DNA of 10,193 nucleotides from Bacillota bacterium (GTDB taxonomy: Bacteria; Bacillota; Clostridia; Christensenellales; Aristaeellaceae): the NCBI GenBank assembly GCA_023443705.1, contig JAEZTD010000072.1, positions 1 to 10,193 of the forward strand, read 5' to 3'. The notes under the pieces are model-generated. The model made no database searches and was not told the origin of the DNA. It saw only the letters and a list, made by a program, of their open reading frames with translations. The position numbers were made by a program, and so were the translations under genes. This document shows positions 6,092 through 10,193 of this stretch, piece by piece. Position 1 is the first letter of the stretch. Each line of letters begins with the position of its first letter.

Positions 6092-6907
6092 TCATCTTTG
6101 TGGCAGTGCATCCGAAGGAGGGCCCACCGGCGCGCAATCCCGCCCCCACTTTGACGCGAGGCCGGTGGTCAGCGCCTCCACCAGGTACGACCAAAGCGGG
6201 CGGCGGGCGGGCACCGGGTAGCCGTTTTCATCAAATACCATGCAGCTGAGCGCGTGGGCGGGCTCGCAGGATTGCTGAACAAACACCCGCTCCTCCGGAT
6301 GGTAGAGAAGCGCGCCCACCGGGTCGCCCTGGGTGACATAATTTACCGCGCGCTCGCGGAGCCGCCTTAGCTGATCTTCCGTCAGCTGGCAGCGGGCGAA
6401 GCCCTGCCCGTCGAAGCACACGCAGGCCGCGCCGCCGTTTTCCGCTACCGCAAGGCTGTACATCGCGTTGTGCGCGCCCTTCGAATGGCCGGTCAGCATC
6501 AGGCGCCCTTCCGGGAAGCGGTTGACGAAGCGCTCCACCGACCGGTACTGCGTCGAGCCGACGAGCGGCGCCATGAAGTTGTCCGTCCAGTCCATGATGC
6601 CGGACAGCGATGTATGGGATTCGGTGGGCCGCATCGCGACCACCTTACCCTCCTCGGGGGACTGAAACGCGTAGGCCGCGAAACCGGGCTGCGTCAGGTC
6701 CACCTCGCGGGCGATCAGCACCATCGGCCCGACCACCGGGTCCTCGGTGATGTCGACCATCGGCTGCCGGCCGTAGGGGGGCAGTTCGCCCGGCGCGGCG
6801 AGAAGTTCCGCGGCCAGGGCGGCCGCCGTCTTGCCCAGCGCGTTGTTTCCCTCCGGAAAGTCGTAGTAGGCCAGTTGGCACAGGAGAGACAGCTGCCAGG
6901 GCGTCAT
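6092..6907 (-). CDS. DUF2974 / Mbeg1-like alpha/beta hydrolase
   Basis: A 271-residue predicted cytoplasmic serine hydrolase of the lipase-like alpha/beta fold. The nucleophile elbow is LTGHSKGAHNA with Ser142. Downstream, CFDGQGF supplies a probable acidic residue, NYVTQGDPVGALL is a family-like segment, and a histidine in EPAHALSCMVF is the likely third triad member. The N-terminus (TPWQLSLLCQLAYYDFPEG) also fits the family. The segment that is usually close to FRGTD is here MRPTE, a departure. The ATG at 6907 follows GGAGG at 8 nt; an ATG further upstream at 6994 would add 29 residues that run through the repeat-rich leader. The substrate is unknown for the family. It lies downstream of feoB in the same direction, 241 bp away, and is convergent with the kinase. 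Confidence 0.82.
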   Translation of the reverse strand: MTPWQLSLLCQLAYYDFPEGNNALGKTAAALAAELLAAPGELPPYGRQPMVDITEDPVVGPMVLIAREVDLTQPGFAAYAFQSPEEGKVVAMRPTESHTSLSGIMDWTDNFMAPLVGSTQYRSVERFVNRFPEGRLMLTGHSKGAHNAMYSLAVAENGGAACVCFDGQGFARCQLTEDQLRRLRERAVNYVTQGDPVGALLYHPEERVFVQQSCEPAHALSCMVFDENGYPVPARRPLWSYLVEALTTGLASKWGRDCAPVGPPSDALPQR

Positions 6908-6952
6908 GAAAAGCACCTCCAGATCAATCGGGGCATCTGCGGAAGATGGGCA

Positions 6953-7145
6953 CGGAAATTCCGGCGGGTCCGCTTTGATCGTTCCCGGCGGCATGTACGT
7001 CGGGAACGGTTTCCGTAGTCAGTGCGAACACTGGCGGAGGAAACATTTCCTCAGGTCAGTGCGCCGCCCGGAAATCCGGGAGGATTTCAGGTGTACGCAG
7101 TATCCTTCTCTTGCGTTGAAAACCCGTGAAACGGATTTTCAACGC
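6953..7145 (-). repeat. Stem-loop-dense intergenic region between feoB and the hydrolase
   Basis: At least six inverted repeats crowd this stretch: 6953-6963 (CGGAA-A-TTCCG), 6980-7008 (CGTTCCCG/CGGGAACG), 7020-7033 (CAGTG-CGAA-CACTG, a UUCG loop in the minus-strand RNA), 7037-7052 (GAGGAAA-CA-TTTCCTC), 7067-7080 (CCCGGA/TCCGGG) and 7113-7145 (GCGTTGAAAA/TTTTCAACGC). Some compete: CACTG at 7029-7033 can instead pair with CAGTG at 7057-7061, and GAAATCC at 7071-7077 with GGATTTC at 7082-7088. GTCAGTGCG occurs twice (7018-7026, 7055-7063). It would form the leader of the hydrolase message or the 3' end of feoB. No known RNA family was recognised. Confidence 0.55.
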
Positions 7146-7152
7146 CCTTCAC
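7087..7152 (-). CDS. Possible 21-codon mini-ORF overlapping the feoB stop
   Basis: A GTG at 7152-7150 overlaps the feoB TGA (GTGA), and GGAGG sits 8 nt upstream inside the last feoB codons, the arrangement of translationally coupled genes. The frame encodes 21 residues beginning VKGVENPFHGF and ends with TGA at 7087. It resembles no protein I know, including FeoC or the Cys-rich FeoB-associated peptides. Most of it overlaps the 7113-7145 inverted repeat, which weakens the case for protein coding. It may be a leader peptide, a gene remnant or chance. Confidence 0.22.
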   Translation of the reverse strand: MKGVENPFHGFSTQEKDTAYT

Positions 7153-9185
7153 GAAAAGCACCTCCAGACAAATGCGGTCAGCGCACAAAGCCCGGCGCCG
7201 ATCAGGGTGGGCAGAAGGATTGCGGCCAGCGTCCAGTTGAGGCTGCCGGTCTCGCGGCGGATGGTCAGGCAGGTGGTGGCGCAGGGCCAATGAAACAGTG
7301 AAAACAGAAGGAAGCAGACGATGGTGCGCGCCGTCCAGCCGTTTTGCACCAGTACATCCCAGAGCGCTGCGGCGGAGGCCCCGCCCAGCGTACCCTCGGC
7401 GAGGTAACCCATTGCCGCGATGGGCAGCACAATTTCGTTGGCGGGAAAGCCCAGGATGAAGGCGGTCAGCACCATGCCGTCCATACCCAGCACATGCCCG
7501 ACGGGGTCCAGCGCTCCGGCCATGCGGGCGATCAGGCTCACGCCCCCGGGGCGCAGGTTGGCAAGAATGTATAGAAGAGCGCCTGCCGGCGCGGCGGAGA
7601 CGAGGGCGCGGCCCAGCACAAAGGCCGTTCGGTCGATCAAGGAGCGTACGAGCACTTTTCCGAACTCCGGCCTGCGGTAAGGCGGCAGCTCCAGCGTGAA
7701 AGCCGACGGCACGCCGCGAAGCAGCGTCGCCGAGAGGATTCTGGAGGAAGCCATCGTCGCCGCCACGCCCAGCGCGATGAGTGCCGTCAGCCCCAGTGCG
7801 CCCATCAGCTGCGGCGCACCGCTGCCCGAGAACAGCGCACCCAATAGCAGCACCATCGCTGGAAAACGGCCGTTGCAAGGCACCATTGCGTTGGTCAGGA
7901 TGGCGATCATCCGCTCCCGGGGAGAGTCGATGATCCGGCAGCCGATCACCCCCGCGGCGTTGCACCCGAGCCCCATGCACATGGTAAGCCCCATCTTTCC
8001 GCAGGCGCGGCAGCGGGCGAACGCGTTGTCCAGGTTGAACGCCACCCGGGGGAGGTAGCCCGAATCCTCAAGCAGTGTGAACAGCGGGAAGAAGATGGCC
8101 ATCGGCGGCAGCATCACCGAAACCACCCAGGCCGTCACCCGGTAGATGCCGTCCACAAGAAGGCCGGTCACCCAGCCCGAAGGAAGCCGCGCCGCGAGCA
8201 GCACACGCCCCTTTTCAAACAGCGCCGCCAGCCATTCCGAAGGCACATTCGCTCCGGCGATTGTGATGTAGAAAACTAGCGCCAGAAGAAGCAGCATCAG
8301 CGGGACGCCGGCACGCCTGCCCGTCACCAGCCGGTCGACGGCCAGCCGGCGGCGGTCCGCCGCCTCGCCGCCGCCCTTTACGCACCGTGCGCAGATTGCC
8401 GCCGACGCCCGGTAGATCGATTCCACCACTGTCGCCGCCAGTTTCTCCGCCGGACATCCGTCCCGCGCCATCTGCGCGCGGGCTTCCGTCACGGCGGCGA
8501 GCACCTCCGGCGTCCTGAAAGGCGCGAGCGTCGGATGCTCCTCCAGGGATGGGTCGGCCTCGAGGAGCCTGAGCGCCACCCACCTGGCGGACATGACCGG
8601 CTCCGGCGGATACGGAAGCGCGCCCGAGACACGCCGGATCGCTCGCTCCACGGCCAGTGGGTAGGGGGCGTGGAAGGGTGTGGCGGGGAGCGAGCCCATC
8701 AGGTCGATCCGCCGGATCAGGTCCCGGAGGCCCTGCCGCCCGCGCGCGCTGATCATGACCACCGGCGCGCCCGTCATGCGCTCGAGGAGCGCCCCGTCCA
8801 CCCGGATGTCCTGCCGCTCCGCCTCGTCGATCAGGTTGACGCACAAAAGCGCCCGCCCGGTCATTTCGAGTATCTGAAGCGCCAGGTTCAGGTTGCGTTT
8901 GAGGCTGGTTGCGTCCATGACCACGGCCACGCCATCGGCCGTGCCGGTCAGGAGAAAATCCCGAGCCACCTCTTCCTCTGCGGAACGCGCCGCCAGCGAA
9001 TAGGCCCCCGGCAGGTCGATCAGCTCGTATGTACGCCCGCCCCGCTCAAAGGTGCCGCGCGCCAGCGCCACGGTCTTGCCCGGCCAGTTGCCGGTGTGCT
9101 GCCGAAGGCCCGTCAGGTGGTTGAAGAGCGTGCTCTTGCCCACGTTGGGGTTCCCGGCCAGCGCGATTACCTTTTTAGAAGCCAC
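7149..9185 (-). CDS. feoB: Ferrous iron transporter FeoB (GTPase-permease)
   Basis: A 678-residue membrane protein importing Fe(II). The cytoplasmic G domain has G1 GNPNVGKST (11-19), the switch I region with Thr38 in NWPGKTV, G3 DLPG (57-60), G4 NLID (117-120) and G5 SA (146-147), followed by a helical GDI-like domain. From about residue 290 there are multiple membrane segments with the two gate regions: GCNAAG around Cys408 and VPCNGRFP around Cys437, both typical of Clostridia FeoB. It is shorter than E. coli FeoB (773) but has all core regions. It starts with GTG behind GGGAGGGG, and its first codons overlap the end of feoA, so the two are coupled. No FeoC gene follows. Iron-dependent regulation is likely, but I see no clear Fur or DtxR box. 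Confidence 0.96.
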   Translation of the reverse strand: MASKKVIALAGNPNVGKSTLFNHLTGLRQHTGNWPGKTVALARGTFERGGRTYELIDLPGAYSLAARSAEEEVARDFLLTGTADGVAVVMDATSLKRNLNLALQILEMTGRALLCVNLIDEAERQDIRVDGALLERMTGAPVVMISARGRQGLRDLIRRIDLMGSLPATPFHAPYPLAVERAIRRVSGALPYPPEPVMSARWVALRLLEADPSLEEHPTLAPFRTPEVLAAVTEARAQMARDGCPAEKLAATVVESIYRASAAICARCVKGGGEAADRRRLAVDRLVTGRRAGVPLMLLLLALVFYITIAGANVPSEWLAALFEKGRVLLAARLPSGWVTGLLVDGIYRVTAWVVSVMLPPMAIFFPLFTLLEDSGYLPRVAFNLDNAFARCRACGKMGLTMCMGLGCNAAGVIGCRIIDSPRERMIAILTNAMVPCNGRFPAMVLLLGALFSGSGAPQLMGALGLTALIALGVAATMASSRILSATLLRGVPSAFTLELPPYRRPEFGKVLVRSLIDRTAFVLGRALVSAAPAGALLYILANLRPGGVSLIARMAGALDPVGHVLGMDGMVLTAFILGFPANEIVLPIAAMGYLAEGTLGGASAAALWDVLVQNGWTARTIVCFLLFSLFHWPCATTCLTIRRETGSLNWTLAAILLPTLIGAGLCALTAFVWRCFS

Positions 9186-9423
9186 GACCGTCCCCTCCCG
9201 CCTGACTGATAAAGACCGACCGCGCGCTCTCGCGCCGGAGCGCGATTACCGCACCTGCGGCCAGGTAGGCGCGCGGTTCGCCGGATGGCGCGGCGAACAG
9301 GCACCGGATTGTCTCGCCTGCCGTAAAGCCCAGGTCCAGGAGCCGCCTCTGAAGCGCCGCCCCCCCTTTGAGGGCCGATATCTTCGCCGAGCCGCCGATG
9401 GGCAGATCCGCAAGGGTCGTCAA
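9175..9423 (-). CDS. feoA: FeoA-family SH3-like protein of the ferrous iron transporter
   Basis: A small SH3-fold protein of about 82 residues that associates with FeoB and is needed for Fe(II) uptake. The family pattern is clear: an N-terminal LADLPIGGSAKISAL, the central ALQRRLLDLGFTAGETIRCLF core, and the C-terminal AVIALRRESARSVFI strand pair. The start is decided by the ribosome site: GGAGG is 8 nt before a TTG at 9423 but only 2 nt before a GTG at 9429, so I prefer the TTG (MTTLADLP); using the GTG would add two residues. The stop overlaps the feoB start by 11 bases. It is the first gene of the feoAB unit and diverges from the SpoIIQ-like gene across about 87 bp. Confidence 0.9.
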   Translation of the reverse strand: MTTLADLPIGGSAKISALKGGAALQRRLLDLGFTAGETIRCLFAAPSGEPRAYLAAGAVIALRRESARSVFISQAGGDGRGF

Positions 9424-9465
9424 AGGCACCGCCTCCGTTTCGTCTTTCCATCCTATGAGTCACGC

Positions 9466-9495
9466 TGCATGCCGGTTCAAAAAGCGTGCATACTC
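9466..9495 (+). promoter_or_regulatory. Candidate forespore (sigma-G/sigma-F-like) promoter of the SpoIIQ-like gene
   Basis: TGCATG (9466-9471) and CATACTC (9489-9495) are separated by 17 bp. The boxes match five of six and six of seven positions of the sigma-G consensus (TGMATA, CATAMTA), which overlaps that of sigma-F. B. subtilis spoIIQ is a sigma-F gene, so a forespore promoter fits the product. Against it, the predicted start would fall at the very edge of the ribosome site (9500-9506), leaving almost no leader. Confidence 0.33.
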
Positions 9496-9510
9496 GCAGC
9501 GGAGGGATGC

Positions 9511-10131
9511 ATGATGAAGGGTTGGGCCGGGACGCTTTGGATATTATGGAAGAAATGGGGCTATTATCTTTTGGCTGCGCTCTGCCTTCTGCTGATCGCG
9601 GGGGCGGCAATCTACGGCCGCGCAAGGCTGTTTGAGGCGCCTCAGGTGGCGGCAGGGTATGACCGTGCGGCTGAGGCGGCGGCGCAGGTGACCCCCGCGC
9701 CCGCACCTTCGGCGGCGCCCACGTCGGCTCTGACGGTTGCGCCGGCGCTGGGCTGGCCCGTTTCCGGGCGTGAGATCCTCCGGGATTATGCCGAAGCCCC
9801 CGTGTGGTTCCAGCCGCTGGGGCTGTACGAAACCCACCCGGGCGTCGACATCCGCGCGGAGGCGGGGGAGGCTGTCCTCGCCGCGGCGGACGGGGTCGTT
9901 GTCCGTGCGGAGTACGACCCGCAGCTGGGCTACCTGGTCGAGACGGAAGCGGACGGCCTCGTCGCGCGGTACGGGAACCTCTCAAAGGAGATGCCGGTTT
10001 CTGCGGGCGACCGGGTGCGGCGCGGGCAAAAGATCGGCTCGGTGGGCAAAACCGCGCCTACGGCGAAGGTGCTGGGTGCTTTTTTGCACTTCGAGGCATT
10101 TCGCGTCGGCGAGCGCGTGGCACTACCCTAG
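9511..10131 (+). CDS. spoIIQ: SpoIIQ-like stage II sporulation protein (M23/LytM-domain)
   Basis: A 206-residue membrane-anchored protein: cytoplasmic residues 1-16, one membrane helix at about 17-35, a Pro/Ala-rich linker (about 55-80) and a LytM-type domain (about 82-206). In spore formers SpoIIQ spans the inner forespore membrane and pairs with SpoIIIAH to link mother cell and forespore. The segment EYDPQLGYLVETEADGLVARY (132-154 region) is very SpoIIQ-like. Zinc ligands His109, Asp113 (HPGVD) and His193 (LHFE) are kept, but the catalytic histidines of active M23 enzymes are replaced: Asn156 in Y-x-H-L and Phe191 in H-x-H. It is therefore probably structural. GGAGGG precedes ATG-ATG at 9511/9514; either could start. 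An M23 peptidase-like protein outside sporulation is the alternative. Confidence 0.8.
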   Translation: MMKGWAGTLWILWKKWGYYLLAALCLLLIAGAAIYGRARLFEAPQVAAGYDRAAEAAAQVTPAPAPSAAPTSALTVAPALGWPVSGREILRDYAEAPVWFQPLGLYETHPGVDIRAEAGEAVLAAADGVVVRAEYDPQLGYLVETEADGLVARYGNLSKEMPVSAGDRVRRGQKIGSVGKTAPTAKVLGAFLHFEAFRVGERVALP

Positions 10132-10180
10132 TTGAGGGTGCATAGTATGGCACGGATTCCCCCGAAAGGAGCGAAGAAAC

Positions 10181-10193
10181 GTGTCATACGTTC
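10181..10193 (+). CDS. Start of a gene cut by the right edge (possibly spoIIID)
   Basis: A GTG at 10181 lies 9 nt after AAAGGAG, an excellent ribosome site, and opens a frame of four visible codons (V/M-S-Y-V). In Clostridia such as C. difficile, spoIIID directly follows spoIIQ, so it is the natural candidate. Four codons cannot confirm identity; SpoIIID proteins often begin with a similar short stretch containing Y-I. The 49-bp gap after the SpoIIQ-like gene allows either co-transcription or a separate promoter. Confidence 0.4.

Noticed and set aside
5077..6111. A 344-codon open frame on the minus strand across the pyridoxamine kinase
   Set aside because: It is an antisense artefact of GC-rich codons: low-complexity composition rich in Arg, Gly and Ala, no family motif, and the plus-strand kinase is unambiguous.
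7113..7145. The long inverted repeat after feoB as an intrinsic terminator
   Set aside because: The stem is strong, but neither strand has a T-run immediately after it, so it is reported only as part of the structured region.
7087..7980. A 297-codon minus-strand frame inside feoB
   Set aside because: It is an out-of-frame shadow of the FeoB membrane domain. Only its last 21 codons, after the feoB stop, are considered separately.
10141..10148. CATAGTAT as a sigma-E -10 box for the gene at the right edge
   Set aside because: Only six of eight positions match, and there is no acceptable -35 element at the right distance.

Overview
The window looks like a chromosomal stretch of a GC-rich, endospore-forming Firmicute (Clostridia-like). 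This rests on a SpoIIQ-type forespore protein at the right end, a lipoprotein ZnuA, strong GGAGG ribosome sites with several GTG/TTG starts, and Clostridia-style FeoB and pyridoxamine kinase sequences. No species can be named. Almost all coding capacity is explained by conserved families. I see no mobile element, CRISPR array, rRNA or tRNA.

Layout from left to right. (1) 1-1714, minus strand: a LacI-family regulator followed 28 bp later by a periplasmic-type sugar-binding protein that runs off the left edge; the rest of a sugar ABC transporter probably lies beyond it. (2) 1715-2031: a divergent control region with a well-formed promoter facing each way, a LacI-type operator at the regulator's own start site, and a Fur/Zur-like inverted repeat in the start region of the zinc operon. 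(3) 2032-5014, plus strand: znuA-znuC-znuB-zur, a zinc uptake operon with its own zinc-responsive repressor. (4) 5092-5943, plus strand: pyridoxamine/pyridoxal kinase. (5) 6092-6907, minus strand: a DUF2974/Mbeg1-like serine alpha/beta hydrolase, convergent with the kinase across a hairpin. (6) 6908-7148: an intergenic stretch packed with overlapping inverted repeats, plus a possible 21-codon mini-ORF overlapping the feoB stop. (7) 7149-9423, minus strand: feoA-feoB ferrous iron uptake genes. (8) 9511-10131, plus strand: a SpoIIQ-like protein with a LytM fold that keeps the zinc ligands but has lost both catalytic histidines, then the first codons of another gene at the right edge, possibly spoIIID by synteny.

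Two metal-uptake loci (Zn and Fe) flank vitamin B6 salvage and a hydrolase. The zinc locus is a self-contained regulatory loop: when zinc is plentiful, Zur probably represses znuACB and itself from a site just downstream of the znuA promoter. The sugar locus is probably autoregulated by its LacI protein. The least explained parts are the structured 6.9-7.15 kb intergenic region, with mutually exclusive hairpins and a 16-nt copy of a translation start region, and the pseudo-enzyme character of the SpoIIQ-like protein. No clearly new multi-gene system is evident.
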